In this document: positions 13,001 to 23,791 of the stretch, in pieces
Position numbering within the stretch: the stretch's first letter is position 1
Layout: each line of letters begins with the position of its first letter
Source of the DNA: Ditylenchus dipsaci
Taxonomy: Eukaryota; Nematoda; Chromadorea; Rhabditida; Anguinidae
DNA length: 64,000 nucleotides
Reading direction: 5' to 3'
NCBI GenBank assembly: GCA_004194705.1
Contig: SADC01001337.1
Span: 248,001 to 312,000 of the forward strand
Program-made: the position numbers and the translations under genes
The notes under the pieces: generated by a model
Told to the model about the DNA's origin: nothing
Databases searched by the model: none
Seen by the model: only the letters and a program-made list of their open reading frames with translations

Positions 13001-16000
13001 TTAGCTTTTACGAAAATGGAGTTTTTTTTCTATAAGGGTGACTAGGGAGCCCAGGAGCATATATATTCTGACAAAATACAAAAAATTTCAACTTATTTTA
13101 ACTTAAAAACTTTGTAGGATTTTAAACGCGCTACGCGCGTCGTACTGGTGCTAGATGGCGCTTAAAGCGGCCAAATTTTACAATAAAAAAGCTTTTAATT
13201 GAACAATTAACCGCGTACTATTTGAATATTGTTTTAAACACATTTTTACAACATTATAAGTTTTTTTAGATAACGTGGGTACATCAAACATCATTTTGAA
13301 GTGAGACTTTAAAAATTTAACTCAGCCCGGATCATATGCATATTTTCAAGACATGCAACCGAGCCGGGATTTCATGTCTATTTTCAAAACATCCAACCCA
13401 GTCCGGGTCGGATCTGGGATCTCATGCCCATTTTCAGGATATCCAACCCAGTTCGGGATCTTATGCCCATTTGCAAGACATCCAACCAGTCAGGATCTCA
13501 TGCCCACTTTTACGACATCCAACCCAGCCCGGGATCTCATGCCCATTTTCAGGACATCCAACCCAGTTCGGGATATCATGCCACTTTCAGGACATCCAAC
13601 CCAGCTCGGGATCTCATGCTGTTTTCAAGGACATCTAACCCAGCCCGGGATCTCATGTCCATTTTCAGGACATCCAAACCAGCTCGGGATCTCCTGCCCA
13701 CTTTAGGACATCCAATCCAGCCCGGGATCTCATGCTGTTTTCAAGGATATCCAGCCCAGCCCGGGATATCATGCCCATTTTCAGGACATCTAACTTAGGC
13801 TGGGGTATATCCCAACTTTCAGAACATCTAACCCAGCCTGGGAAATTACACCCATTTCAAGACATCTAACCCAGTGTGGCATATCATACCCCAATCCAAT
13901 TCCGACGCAATTTTACATATTCATGCATGGTTTGTTTCTCTTTTTTTTAAATTTTATTTTTAGGGCCATCCACCTGGATACCTACTTGGCCAGGTGGTAC
14001 TACCCAGATTTTGGGTTTGTTGGGGAAAATTGGGAATTCGGTCTTAACAAACCCGATTCCCTACACGATTTTACATACGATAGCATGGTTTTTTTCTATT
14101 AAAAAAAATTATTTTTAGGGCCACCCGCCTGGATACCTACCTGGCCAGGTGCTACCTACCCAGATTTTAAGGTTTGCTTGGGGGAAATTGGGAATTTGGT
14201 CTTGACAAACCCATTATTTCACACGATTTCACATATAAAGCATGGTATGTTCTCTTTTTGAAAAAAAAATATTTTAGGGCCACCCACCTGGATACCTACT
14301 TGGCCAGTTATCTACCCAGATTTGGGGGTTTGTCTGGGGAAAATTGGGAATTCGGCTTAACAAACCCGATACCCTACACGATTTTAAATACGATGGCATG
14401 GTTTGTTTCTATTTTTTTTAAATTTTATTTTTAGGGCCTTTCACCTGGATACCTACCTACCTGGCCAGGTGTTACCTACCCAGATTTTGAGTTTGGTTGA
14501 GGAAAATCGGGAATTCGGTCTTAACAAACCCGATTCCTTACATGATTTCACAAACGATAGCATGGTTTGCTTCTGTTTTTTAAAAAATTTTATTTTTAGA
14601 TCCACTTACCTGGATACCTACCTGGCCAGGTGTACCTACATAGGTTTTGGCGTTTTGGTGTGAGAAATCGTAAAATTTGTCTTAACAAACGCAATTCCCC
14701 ACATCATTTGAAATACGATGGCATGGTTTGTTTCTATTTTTAAAAATTTTCATTTTGAGGACCATTTACCTGGACACCCACCTGGCCAGGTGCTACCTAC
14801 CCAGGTTTTGGGGTTTTAGTGTGAGAAATCGTAAAATTTGTCTTAACAAACGCAATTCCCGCACGATTTACATACGATAGCATGGTTTCTTTCTATTTTT
14901 AAAAAAAATTATTTTGAGGACCATCTACCTGGACACCACCTGGCCAGGTGCTACCCCAGGTTTTGGGTTTCCGTGTGAAAAATCACGAAATTTGTCTTAA
15001 CAAACCCGATTCCTCACACGATTTCACATACTATAGCATGGTTTGTTTGCGGATTTAAAAAAAATTGATTATAAAGCCACCACCTGGACACCCACTTGGC
15101 CAGGTGCTACCTACCCAGGTTTTGGGGTTTTGGTGTGAGAAATCGTGAATTTAGTCTTAACAAACACAATTTCCCGCACGATTTTACATAAGAAAGCATG
15201 TTTTGTTTTTTAAAATTTAAAAAGTTTTTATTTTTAGGCCATCCAGCTGGTCTCCAGCTGGCCCACCTGAAAGTCCACCTGGTCAGGTGGTATCCACCCC
15301 GGGTTTCGGGATATTGGCAGGTGAAATCGCGATTTTGGTCTTAACAAACCCGATTTCTGGTACGATTTTACATACAATAGCAATATAGTTTATTAATACA
15401 ACAATATTTTTTCAATTCCGTGCGAGACCAATCACGATTATTTCAAACTCAATTCACAGACCAAATTTGGCAAAAATCCTGTGTTCTGGCGAAAACCTCA
15501 ATTTTTCTGAATGTTGGCAACACCTCAATTTTCGAAATTATTACCGTTTGAAGCCCTTGAAAATTTGGGTAGGGCTATCGGAGATAGCCTGCAATAAATC
15601 TGCCAATTTCGTTAAGTTTTATATGTAAAAATTTAAAAGAAAGTTTCGAAAAATGACCCAATTTTAGACCAAATTTAGGCCCTTTTTTGGCCATTTTTCG
15701 CACAATTTGGTCGCTTGCACCTTCCATAACTCAATTTTTGCTTATCATATCGACCTAATTTTTTTTTTGTTTGAAAGCTGACATTCTGTAGATGTGCCCT
15801 TTTGCTCAGCCCAGCTCCGAAAAAATGCGGAACGCCTCAAAAAATCGAAAGAAAAAAAAATTTTTTGCCCTGAAAAATTGGAAAAAAAAAGTTGAGCTAA
15901 AAAAATTTTCCGTACTCCCCGTGAAAAGTTGCTCGAGAGATGTGCAAAAATTTTTTAAAAAAAGTGCCCGGAACATGCCTAACAAAGAGCAAACGACATT

Positions 16001-18274
16001 AAACGCCCTTTTATTCTATATAGGTAATTTGTCATTTTATACAAAAGCTATACACCGTGTTGGAACCGAACTCAACTACGTTCGGGCTTCATCAGCACAA
16101 TACCACTGAGCTAACCATGTTATTAGACTAACACTGTGTTTTTAATACAGATCTTTACAGCTCTTTACAGAATAAAAATTTGCATCTCAAAATAATTCTC
16201 GTTTGAATTTGGCTGGTCCCCGCCCTTTGAAAATTTGAAATTGACCGTGTAACCGCTGGTATGCTCCTTTAATAAATGACCCTCTCTGTTTTAACCCCTC
16301 CACTAAGTGTCAAATCGGTTAAAACGAGAATAGGGAGTTTCGTGCCAATACCTTACCCATGTCCAAAATTCCGATTTTAACCTGTTTACCGTATTTTCTC
16401 TATTAAACGCCCTGGGGCGTTTATTTTTCAACCCTTAAAAAATCGGAAAAAAATTATTTCGATTTTGAGATTTTTGGGTGCTCAACCAAAGTCTGAAAAA
16501 AGTAATTAGGTAAACTCGTGCTAATTAAGAAAACGCAAAAAACAGATTTGCAAAATTATTTTTTTGGGCTGAGATATACCGTATAACCTCTATTAAACGG
16601 GCATGCCCGTTTAATTTTCAACTCCTAAAAAATCGAAAAAAAAAAATATTTGATTTGAGATTTTTGGGTACTCAAAAAAATCTAAAAAGCGGAATCAGCT
16701 AAGATCGAGGTGATCAAGAAAACGCGAAAAACAGATTTGCAAAAAATTTTTTTGCGCTGAGATATAGGTCCTTGAGGGTGCCCGTTTATTAGAGGGTGTC
16801 CGTTTATTGGAGGGTGTCCGTTTAATAGAGGTTTTCACGGTAGGTCACTGAAGGGGGGGACGTTTATTAGAGAGGGGGCGTTTATTGAAGAGGGGGCGTT
16901 TAATAGAGAAAATACGGTAAGCTGTAGACCTAAAATTTTGTTTTTTATTTAGTGATTATACAAAAGAATCTCAGCTATTGTAGCCCGTTTGCCGGGCTAT
17001 CTGCCAGTATGTTTATTTCCTCTACATGATTGGAAAAAAAATTCCCTCTGCGGCGAAGTTAGCATATATTTTGCTACCTTAAAATCTGTTATGTCCTACA
17101 TTCGGCGTTTTTTCTTTCCAATTTTTCAATCCATAGCAAGGAAATTTTTTGACCCACTGCAATCGTTTAGATGCTTACAAAGGCGCAAAAATATACACAT
17201 AATGTCACAAAAAAAGAAAAAAAACGTTTGAAAAGGTATAAAAATTTAAAAAAACAGAACGCCACAACCTATTTCCGATTTTTACCGATTTGACACGCCG
17301 TGCTTCCAGCAACCGGACAAAAGCCTATTTTTAAGAGCTTTTGTCGCCCGGACAAAAGTTTTGTTAGCCCACTTTTGATTAGGCATTGAGCTGATTTTTC
17401 AGGATCAGTGAAACAAGCCGAAAAAAACTGATACTGAAAAAATCAGCTCAATGTGTAATCAAAAAGTGGGCTAAAAAAACTTTTGTCCGGTCACCGTGCT
17501 CCCCTGTGATTGGGCTTCTCCACAAAAAAGATTCGTACAATTAAAAGTTCGGACAATTAAAGTGCTTTTGTTTATATATGAAACATTTAAGGTTTACTAA
17601 GCACTACTTTCTTACTACCTTGCTTTACTCTATTTTCCTCGGCATGCTGGCAGTGGATAGATTTTATTTAGGTTGGTATGTACACTTCACTTTGTTTTTT
17701 AACTTTTTAAATTTCAGGTTATTCGGCCATTGCTGTAGGTATGTGCTCCTGTTTATTTCTTAATGTAGTAAAAATTCCATTTTGCGAAATCTTAAAAAAA
17801 ACAATTTCTTATCTGTCTGCGACTCTTTTTACCTTTAGTTTGAAGTTTTTTCCAGTTCTGATTTGCCAGTCTGGTGCTATAAATGGAAAGTATTTTGACT
17901 GTGCCGGTCATTTTTCAAAATTCTCGGGTGCTTTAAGGCAAACAAAAATGAGCGGTAAATTCTGCTATTTGCTCTTTTTAGACTAGTCTGAACAATCATG
18001 CCTAGCAAAAGACTTTAAAATTGTGCTAAAAAGTGTTGTACTCGGCTGTGGAACTAACTTTTTAGGGTGCTCTTTTGATCGAGATTCCATTGTGGCGAAA
18101 AATTCCTAAATTTATTTTTTTAGGAAAATTGATGACACTGGGAGGGCTTGGGGTTGGTGCTAGTCGGTTAGTTCAGAAAAATAAATGTCGCCGCTAATTA
18201 TGACTATTTAAGATATCTTTCTATTAATCAACGGAAATCTAATGCCCGCTGATGGTAGGATATTTTCTACTTAA
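7035..18274 (+). CDS. TM2D2: TM2 domain-containing protein 2 (amaretto/TM2D2 orthologue)
   Basis: The TM2D family are two-pass membrane proteins with a cysteine-rich outer region. Drosophila homologues (almondex, biscotti, amaretto) affect Notch signalling. Exon 1 (7,035 to about 7,318) gives a signal peptide, if one T is added at 7,067-7,071, then GPLVQCSYLDARWIDCEDA, matching PLVLCSYLPxEFIECEDP of the family. Exon 2 (about 8,917-9,002) gives VTCTVLPCIECS and PCLK. Exons 3-6 (17,592-17,671; 17,718-17,738; 18,124-18,166; 18,213-18,274) give HYFLTTLLYSIFLG, VDRFYLG, YSAIAVGKLMTLGGLG, then DIFLLINGNLMPADG and a TAA stop, the classic TM2 domain with its DRF motif between the membrane segments. 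Frames need one-base additions at 7,261-7,264 and at about 18,154 and 18,159. An in-frame TGA follows IECS in exon 2. Intron 1 holds a 1.4-kb foldback; intron 2 (8.6 kb) holds a 7.2-kb TTAA element. Identity is firm; exon 2 limits are approximate. Confidence 0.85.
7353..8727. mobile_element. Foldback element with GTTTCACTACCGGGC arrays
   Basis: The arms (7,361-7,490 and 8,570-8,719) are inverted arrays of a word near GTTTCACTACCGGGCC. An 8-bp duplication GAGAATTT flanks it (7345-7352 and 8728-8735), and the left end GGGAGCAGGACGTTTC resembles that of the 4,339 element. Between the arms lies a second long inverted repeat (about 7,505-8,350) centred on a GC-rich hairpin at 7,915-7,945. It sits in TM2D2 intron 1. 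At 8,444-8,570 (minus) is a short unrecognised coding-like stretch with CKRGLWLRWDRPKSKRTEYV. Confidence 0.75.
9343..10290 (+). repeat. Tandem array of ~150-bp units (CCACCTGGATACCTACCTGG)
   Basis: About six degenerate units of roughly 150 bp, each starting with CCACCTGGA-ACC-ACCTGGCCAGGT, then CTACCCAGGTTTTGGG, then ACAAACCC and GCATGGTTTGTTTCT. Belongs to the giant TTAA element; the same array recurs in the same orientation at 13,940-15,370. Confidence 0.8.
10930..13040 (+). repeat. Three tandem ~700-bp units
   Basis: Units begin near 10,930, 11,630 and 12,340 with GCAGGTGGACGAAAAAGTACC and end with CGAAAATGGAGTTTTTT. They differ mainly by single-base changes and homopolymer length, so the duplication is recent or homogenised. 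Frames of 60-90 codons here are by-products. Confidence 0.85.
13336..13880 (+). repeat. Tandem array of ~38-bp units (CAACCCAGCCCGGGATCTCA)
   Basis: About 14 units of the pattern GACATCCAACCCAGCCCGGGATCTCATGCCCATTTTCAG with small variations. The unit length is not a multiple of three over the array, so the 100-124 codon frames running through it in all three phases are artefacts of repetition. Confidence 0.85.
13940..15370 (+). repeat. Second array of ~150-bp CCACCTGGATACC units
   Basis: About nine units of the repeat also seen at 9,343-10,290. It ends, like the first array, with CATCCAGCTGGTCTCCAGCTGG and the same flank, showing that the arrays were duplicated together with their flanks. 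Confidence 0.8.
16052..16120 (-). tRNA. tRNA-like 69-nt sequence (probably tRNA-derived, not functional)
   Basis: On the minus strand ACATGGT and ACGGTGT can pair at six of seven positions like an acceptor stem. TTAGCTCAGTGGTA is a good A box/D-loop and GTTGAGTTCGGTTCCAAC resembles a T-arm and B box with four of five stem pairs. The D stem has one mismatch and no convincing anticodon stem is seen. The middle holds CTGATGA followed by a six-pair stem (CCGAAC/GTTCGG), which also recalls part of a hammerhead core, but the other hammerhead strands are absent. It lies just inside the right end of the giant TTAA element. Confidence 0.3.
16387..16919 (+). mobile_element. TACCGTATTTTCTC MITE, private word GGGGCGTTTA, with nested copy
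   Basis: Ends are TACCGTATTTTCTCTATTAA and the inverse TTAATAGAGAAAATACGGTA. Next to the left end is the palindrome AAACGCCCTGGGGCGTTT. Near the right end GGGGGCGTTTATT occurs as three tandem copies. A second family member is inserted at 16,577-16,842. Confidence 0.8.
16577..16842 (+). mobile_element. Nested TACCGTATAACCTC MITE, private word GCCCGTTTA
   Basis: TACCGTATAACCTCTATTAA on the left, inverse AATAGAGGTTTTCACGGTA on the right. The left palindrome is AAACGGGCATGCCCGTTT; the right end has GGTGCCCGTTTATT and two GGTGTCCGTTTATT-like copies. Inserted in the middle of the 16,387-16,919 copy. Confidence 0.8.
17311..17492. repeat. Palindromic element with CCGGACAAAAG words
   Basis: Inverted arms CCGGACAAAAGTTTTGTTAGCCCACTTTTGATTA.. 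and ..TAATCAAAAAGTGGGCTAAAAAAACTTTTGTCCGG around a 60-bp centre, preceded by one extra CCGGACAAAAG copy. Lies just upstream of TM2D2 exon 3, within intron 2. Confidence 0.6.
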
Positions 18275-18532
18275 AGGAGGGGGAACTTTGTATACGCCTC
18301 GCCTATCGGTCGCAGGTTCAATTTCACTGGGTGCACACCTTATTTGTTTTGCTCTGTCTTTTAGCAATTTCACTGACTTCTAGGGTCAAAAACTATCAAG
18401 CAATCGATTGCAACCTTTTCCTGCACTGCTTTACTCCAAACGCCCTTATTTTGGGATTTCATGCAAAATGACAGACCTATGTAGGATGGCATGGAATTGG
18501 ACATCGTCGAATGTTTTTTAAACTCTAGCTCA

Positions 18533-18538
18533 AATAAA
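18533..18538 (+). terminator. Candidate polyadenylation signal of TM2D2
   Basis: AATAAA about 260 nt after the TM2D2 stop; the first good match downstream. Confidence 0.4.
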
Positions 18539-18680
18539 ATATTACTTTTTTCTTCGTGTGATAGCTCAAATGAAAGCCTGGAGTCTTGGTTACATTTTAG
18601 TGCATGGAACGTGTGACTTGTATAAAAAAGTCAGAAAAGATCAACCAACCCAGTCAATGAAGAACCCTAAAAGAACGGAA

Positions 18681-19124
18681 TGGAAACTGTGTCTTAAAGC
18701 CACTTTTATAGTCCTTTTACAAACTTAGGCAAGGCCTTAGTTGCAGGGAAACCCTGAACCCCGAAATCCGAGGCGGGTACCTTCGAATATGTGGATATCC
18801 ACCTGGCTGGCCTAAAAAAGATTTTTATTTCAATTTAGACATATGTTAAACCTTGCTAGCAATTCTGTTCGACAGCACCAAGTATACATTTGTAGCCAAC
18901 CGGACTCCTATACCTGGGTACCACCTGTCAAACATGACCCCACACACAAGAAAAGTGGGTTGTTTTTTACTTTGGCGGAGTTTCATTTTTGTCGGGCAGC
19001 CAGGTGGATATCCACATATTCAAAGGTACCCGCCTCGGATTTCGGGGTTCAGGGTTTCCCTGCAACTAAGGCCTTGCCTAAGTTTGTAAAAGGACTATAA
19101 AAATGGCTTTAAGACACAGTTTCC
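18681..19124. repeat. Long palindrome (GGCAAGGCCTTAG family)
   Basis: The left arm with ACTGTGTCTTAAAGCCA..TTAGGCAAGGCCTTAG and ATGTGGATATCCACCTGGC is repeated inverted to 19,124. Part of it recurs at 41,440-41,720 in DEPDC5 intron 2. Non-coding. Confidence 0.7.
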
Positions 19125-19189
19125 AAATATCGAGGTCAAATGAGTGTCCTTGAAAAGTGATGCTTCCTATCGGATTCGAACATTCTGAT

Positions 19190-19500
19190 AAAATGGATCA
19201 CCTCCACATGGATTTGAACCTTGTAGATGAATTTACTTTAGATGAATTTACCGTCGCCCGTTAGAAAAATAAAAGGGAATGCAGAATTACAACTAAAAAA
19301 ATTTGCACCAAAAAAAAGCCAATTTGCTCCGAAAAAAAGGCTTTTTGCCTCAAAAAAAACGTCTTTTTGACCCAAAAAAGTCTTTTTGACCCAAAAAAAA
19401 AGTCTTTTTGAAAAAAAATTTTGACCCAAAAAAAGTCTTTTTGACCCAAAAAAAAGTCTTTTTGCTCAAAAAAAAAGCTTTGTCCAAAAAATTTAGTGCC
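19190..19500 (-). repeat. A-rich tandem-word repeat, inverted copy of 1,500-1,960
   Basis: Begins with GTAGATGAATTTACCGTCGCCCG and continues as GACCCAAAAAAAGTCTTTTT words. Same family as 1,500-1,960 and 41,730-41,945. Confidence 0.7.
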
Positions 19501-19581
19501 AATCTCACATTTATTCGCATGGCTTTTTATTTTTCGTCACACAAAAACGTACTGCAAGTCTTTCAATTGGTCTATAGAAAG

Positions 19582-22191
19582 TAGAGATAGAAACAAGACA
19601 AGATCTTGGCCAAGATTTTGTCTTGTCTTGCCCCAATTTTGACTGAAAATCTTGTCTTGGGATCTTGCTTGGTCATTTCTAGAAATCTTGGTCTTGGTCT
19701 TGCTTTTCTGGCCAATCTTGTAGGCAAAATTTACAAATAACCCAATAACCTATTTTATTAAATCTGTACCGTAGATACAACAACTTCTCACAACAAGTAA
19801 CTTCAATAACAAAAATTGATAACTGGCAAAGCTCTATTCAGAAATATAAGCATTTCCGCCTTTTCTGGGCTCAAATTACTCCTCCTGTAATCGTACACAT
19901 CTCTTGCAACGGAGAATATTTGCTCGCTTGGCTGGCTTGTGGCTGGAGCTGAGAGATAACGGCGTGCAAGCTTAGCGAGAGTCGGATAACTGAGTTCGTT
20001 TGCCTTAGTAATCGATAGTTGGAAATATTTCAAAAATCTCCTTAAGCATTACCTTCCAAAACTGGAGGGGATCTTCTTCCGGGTCAATGCACTTGCGTTT
20101 ATTGAAAGCCTGTAATTCTATCATTGCCGAATCGACTGAAAGGGATTGTTGACCAAAACCACCCTCGAACAATTGGCTGTGCCGTCCAAAGAAGGATTGA
20201 TGACGCTTTGGCATCGGGGATTGAACCTCTTGAAAATCAAAACATATACAATGGTTCTGTCGTGAAGTTATTTTACCTGTTTCTTCAACATATGGTGCCT
20301 CTTCATCCTGTCTACATTCTTCACTGATCCACGCTGCAACATGTGCTTGAAATTCGGCCTTTCTAGAAGCAATCCTGTCCTTGAAGCGAGGGTCCAGAAA
20401 CATTGATAACCCATGGATCCTAAAAAAGAATAGATGAATGAGATTAAGGAGAAAAATTAGTTAACTACTTTTCGTATTCCACGTTGAATTTCTCACCAAG
20501 TAGACCGAGCAGGCTGATTCGAATTTGTTGCAGCTTGGGGTCGGAAATGTCGTATATATCTCTTGTTAAAGCTCTCGCGATAGGAAACTGTATCGAAATC
20601 GGTTCATCTGCTCTGCACATCTGTTTGGACGCAGACTCTAGAGGATCCAACAGTGAAACCAGCTTTTTGACGATAGACCAGTCTTCCGAATTGAGGTTCA
20701 GATCCGTCTTATCCCAACGCATTAAGTACATCTCGATAGATTTTTGCTGTTCTTCGAGAGACCGGCACATATAGTACGAAGAATTCCAACGCGTAGGCTC
20801 ATCCTACAAAATTGTGATAAAATGTGCCTGGTTTCTTAAATATTACCTGCTTCAAAGTATGCTGTGGAAGATCGAGTGCCTTTTGTTCAGCTTTCAGTCG
20901 ATCACGAGCCAACAGGGAATGCTTGAAGTGACCCACAAGAGCACGGCATCGCTTCAGAACTGCCGAAATGTTTGGCTCCTCGAATATCGATTTGCTGACC
21001 ACCAAATTTAGTTTATGCGCGCCGCAGTTTGCATGCAGGTACCCCTCGGTTTCAAAGGCCTGTAAAATATAGTCAAAAATCACAAATTATCAAAGAACTG
21101 AAGGATACCTTCCGCATATTAGCACCCTCATCTCGCAAAAACACGTGACACTTTTCGAACGGAATAGACCACTTCTCTAGCATCTTGTTTACCTTATCTC
21201 CAATTATCTCAAAGTTGTGATTGCCAGAAAACGGCTCGACGCATAACACGAATTTGATACGTTCCCACTTTGAATTGATTCCGTGCGCAGTTAGGCTAAA
21301 GGAACAATAGGTAATCTTTAAATCTTTGCATAAAAAACTGATAAAAGACTCAGTAGGGCCTGACCACAAATCGGAAGTGAAGGAAAGAACTGGACAATCC
21401 TTTATAAGTACTTTGACCCTAGTTTTGACCATTTCGTACATTCGCGGAAGCACCCAGTCAGCATAGTGATGGTATCCTACACAAAAAAATGTTTTGACTT
21501 GCTGAAATGTGATGAAATGTCATCAAACCTTTTAGACTGTCTCGGTCAGATAGAGCTAGAAGAGGCTTAAACGTAGGCTGATCGACAGTGAAGAACGGTA
21601 GATTAGCACATGCAATGTAATGAACAACCTTTTTGTCTAGAGAAGAGAGCTCACCTATATAAAAGTGACAATCTATAACTCGAATGAGCGCAAAAAATCA
21701 TACCCTTTGGCAGAATTTTTACAAACTGTTCCATTGAGTTCTTTACAGATGCTTGCTTTTCTCCAATTTCCTTCAACTTAGCAGCATATTCGGCATGAGT
21801 CTTAGCGTGCACAAACAGTCCATTAGTTCCATGATTTGTCATCTTAATAGTTTTTTGGCAAGCTTCACACTGAGCTTCACTACCGGAAATTTTTGAGAAA
21901 AGACCAATCTTCCAGATATCACTCATCTAAAGTATGAAGACCTTGAAACACACATCAAACAATATACAAAGCACAAGATAAAGAACAGGGAAACATAGTG
22001 CGTAAAAAAATTATATATCACTAGCCATGAGTTTTGCTATAAAAATTTGTACTATTAATCTTGGTTTTTGGCCAAGATCTTGGCCAAGATCTTGCTTGGC
22101 CGTTTTCGAAAATCTTGGTCTTGGTCTTGGTCAAAACTTCGGTCAAAAATCTTGTCTTGGAATCTTGCTTGGTCCCCACTTTCTATCTCTA
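19582..22191 (-). mobile_element. Complete hAT DNA transposon, 2,610 bp
   Basis: Ends TAGAGATAGAAA / TTTCTATCTCTA with an exact 8-bp target duplication ATAGAAAG (19574-19581 and 22192-22199). Both ends have clustered subterminal CAAGATCTTGGCCAAG-type words, likely transposase binding sites. It encodes one BED-finger hAT transposase with all exons open, so it may be recently active. Insertion lies between TM2D2 and RPC5, in no gene. Confidence 0.92.
19803..21926 (-). CDS. hAT transposase (BED zinc finger, RNase H-like core, hAT C-terminal domain)
   Basis: The N terminus has a BED-type finger (CEACQKTI, then H and H about 20-24 residues later). SFTSDLWSG carries the first catalytic D and FLRDEGANM the second. 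[13 protein letters not shown] is the conserved CxxH block, and EEDPLQFWK carries the last acidic residue plus the D/E-x-x-x-W motif. The C terminus [20 protein letters not shown] is the hAT dimerisation domain. About nine exons are separated by 45-60-bp introns with T-run acceptors. Every junction examined keeps frame, and the stop is TGA at 19,803. TTTATT (19,754-19,759), read on the minus strand, offers an AATAAA poly(A) signal inside the element. Confidence 0.92.
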
Positions 22192-22326
22192 ATAGAAAGT
22201 TCTGCAATAAAGATCTAATGTAGTCAGAAATTTAAAGATCTTTCATGGTTCTAACGCTCCCAAATTCATGTCACGCTTTTTGACCCCATTCCCATTTACA
22301 AATCGCTTTATTTTTAACGTTTCTAC

Positions 22327-22746
22327 TAGGGTAGCTCACGACCGGTTAATGCATAGTTTCGGTTAACCGGGTCCTGCTCAAAAATTTTGACAGAATTTCA
22401 ACAAGCTTTTAGTACCATTAGATGCGCAAGGAATTTTGAGTACCCCATTTAAAAGATCATCGATAACTAAAGAAAATTATAATCCACCTAAAGATTGAAA
22501 AAACAGCCGAAAAAGACTAAAAAAAACGACCCGGTTAACCGGGTGCAAATTTATGGTCTTTTTCGGCTGTTTTTTCAATTTTTAGGTGGATTATAATTTT
22601 CTTTAGTTATCGATGATCTTTTAAATGGGGTACTCAAAATTCCTTGCGCATCTAATGGTACTAAAAGCTTGTTGAAATTCTGTCAAAATTTTTGAGCAGG
22701 ACCCGGTTAACCGAAACTATGCATTAACCGGTCGTGAGCTACCCTA
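22327..22746. mobile_element. Near-perfect palindromic hAT-type MITE
   Basis: 420 bp, almost fully self-complementary, ends TAGGGTAGCTC / GAGCTACCCTA, flanked by the exact 8-bp duplication GTTTCTAC (22319-22326 and 22747-22754). The word GGTTAACCGGGT recurs near ends and centre. Confidence 0.88.
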
Positions 22747-22754
22747 GTTTCTAC

Positions 22755-23483
22755 GGGTAAACTGGCTCGTAGAGTTAAGAAAACTCATTAGAAGTGACAT
22801 GTGATGCATGAAATTTTGAGTTTTGCCAGAAAAGTTGGAAAACCCAGGTATACGTAAGGAGGTCATCGTCGAATCTGAGACACCAAAAATTATCCAAAAT
22901 TTAAAATTTGTGACCCCGGCACATAACATGAAATAGTTAATTTATCTCACTTAACAGAATACCGAGTTTTATCAAAATTTATGAAAATGCAAAAATTTTT
23001 CATCTAAATCACCAGATCATCGTTCTTATTTTTAGATTCCCAGTGGCAACCACTCAATGTCATAAAATCATGAAAACTGAAAAAAATTTTTGTTTTTGTT
23101 TGCATTATAATTCGTCTAATAAACATGTATATAAAATTAGAAACACTATAAAGTTAATCCATGTTTAAAAATCAAATTGCACCATCTAAGGTTTTGCTAC
23201 AAGGTTTACTAGCGCCTTGCACAGCCTATAACGTCGCGGAATGTAAAGCATTCACAGTTAATAAGAGGGAATTTATGGTCGATTTGCAATATAGAGCCAA
23301 TCTGTTATTAGAATTGTTTTTTCATATTATTCTTTTAGGACGAGTACCTGATCTGAGGTGATATCTTCATCAATTTATTCGAAAACGAAAAACAAACTAC
23401 CAGCTAAAATATCCGCAAAGTTTCGAATTCGACGAATTTCACGTCAGCCCTTCCCGATCCATCATAATCCAAACTGATTTAAC
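22755..23483. other. Intergenic region, no gene recognised
   Basis: Short frames of 60-66 codons lack splice signals or family resemblance. Nothing supportable is seen. Confidence 0.4.
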
Positions 23484-23696
23484 GGGCAGTCAAAGATTGG
23501 GCCATTTCAAATTGGGCCACCGTAAATTGGGCCGATTTGAATTGGACCAATTCAAATTGTGCCACCGTAAATTGCGCCAAATTCAAATTGGGCCACAATT
23601 AAGAGCAATATTCGGTAAATATTTGCCGAACATTGCTCTTGATTTTGGCCCAATTTACGGTGGCCCAATTTGAAATGGCCCAATCTTTGACTGCCC
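23484..23696. mobile_element. Foldback element with AAATTGGGCCACCGTA words
   Basis: Ends GGGCAGTCAAAGATTGGGCC / inverse, about five copies of AATT(G/C)GGCCACCGTA-like words in both orientations around TATTCGGTAAATATTTGCCGAA. Imperfect flanking duplication (GATTTAAC/TATTTAAC). Just downstream of RPC5. Confidence 0.65.
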
Positions 23697-23717
23697 TATT
23701 TAACTCTCGAAATGATT

Positions 23718-23723
23718 TTTATT
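23718..23723 (-). terminator. Candidate polyadenylation signal of RPC5
   Basis: TTTATT on the + strand reads AATAAA on the minus strand, 69 nt beyond the RPC5 stop. Confidence 0.5.
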
Positions 23724-23791
23724 AGATGTTCAAATGACAACAATAACAACTAGTCAGACAAATGCAACAACAGTATTAAGCAGTAACTATC

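Larger units (their letters stand above)
9085..16272. mobile_element. Giant TTAA-flanked repeat element inside TM2D2 intron 2
   Basis: TTAA sits at both ends (9085-9088, 16269-16272) next to about 85 bp of inverted repeat: AAAGGGGCATACCAGCG... on the left, inverted on the right as ...CGCTGGTATGCTCCTTT-type sequence, both continuing into GGGGACCAG and an AACGAGAATTATT segment. TTAA target sites are typical of piggyBac-like elements. The inside is two direct copies of a 3-4-kb unit (starting 9,178 and 13,041 with ACTAGGGAG-CCCAG), each made of several tandem arrays. No transposase is visible, so it is non-autonomous. Confidence 0.7.

Noticed and set aside
13336..13798. Three overlapping 100-124 codon frames
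   Set aside because: They run in all three phases through a 38-bp tandem repeat and are a by-product of repetition.
16052..16120. Hammerhead ribozyme
   Set aside because: CTGATGA and a stem are present, but the conserved GAAA strand and helices I and III cannot be formed.
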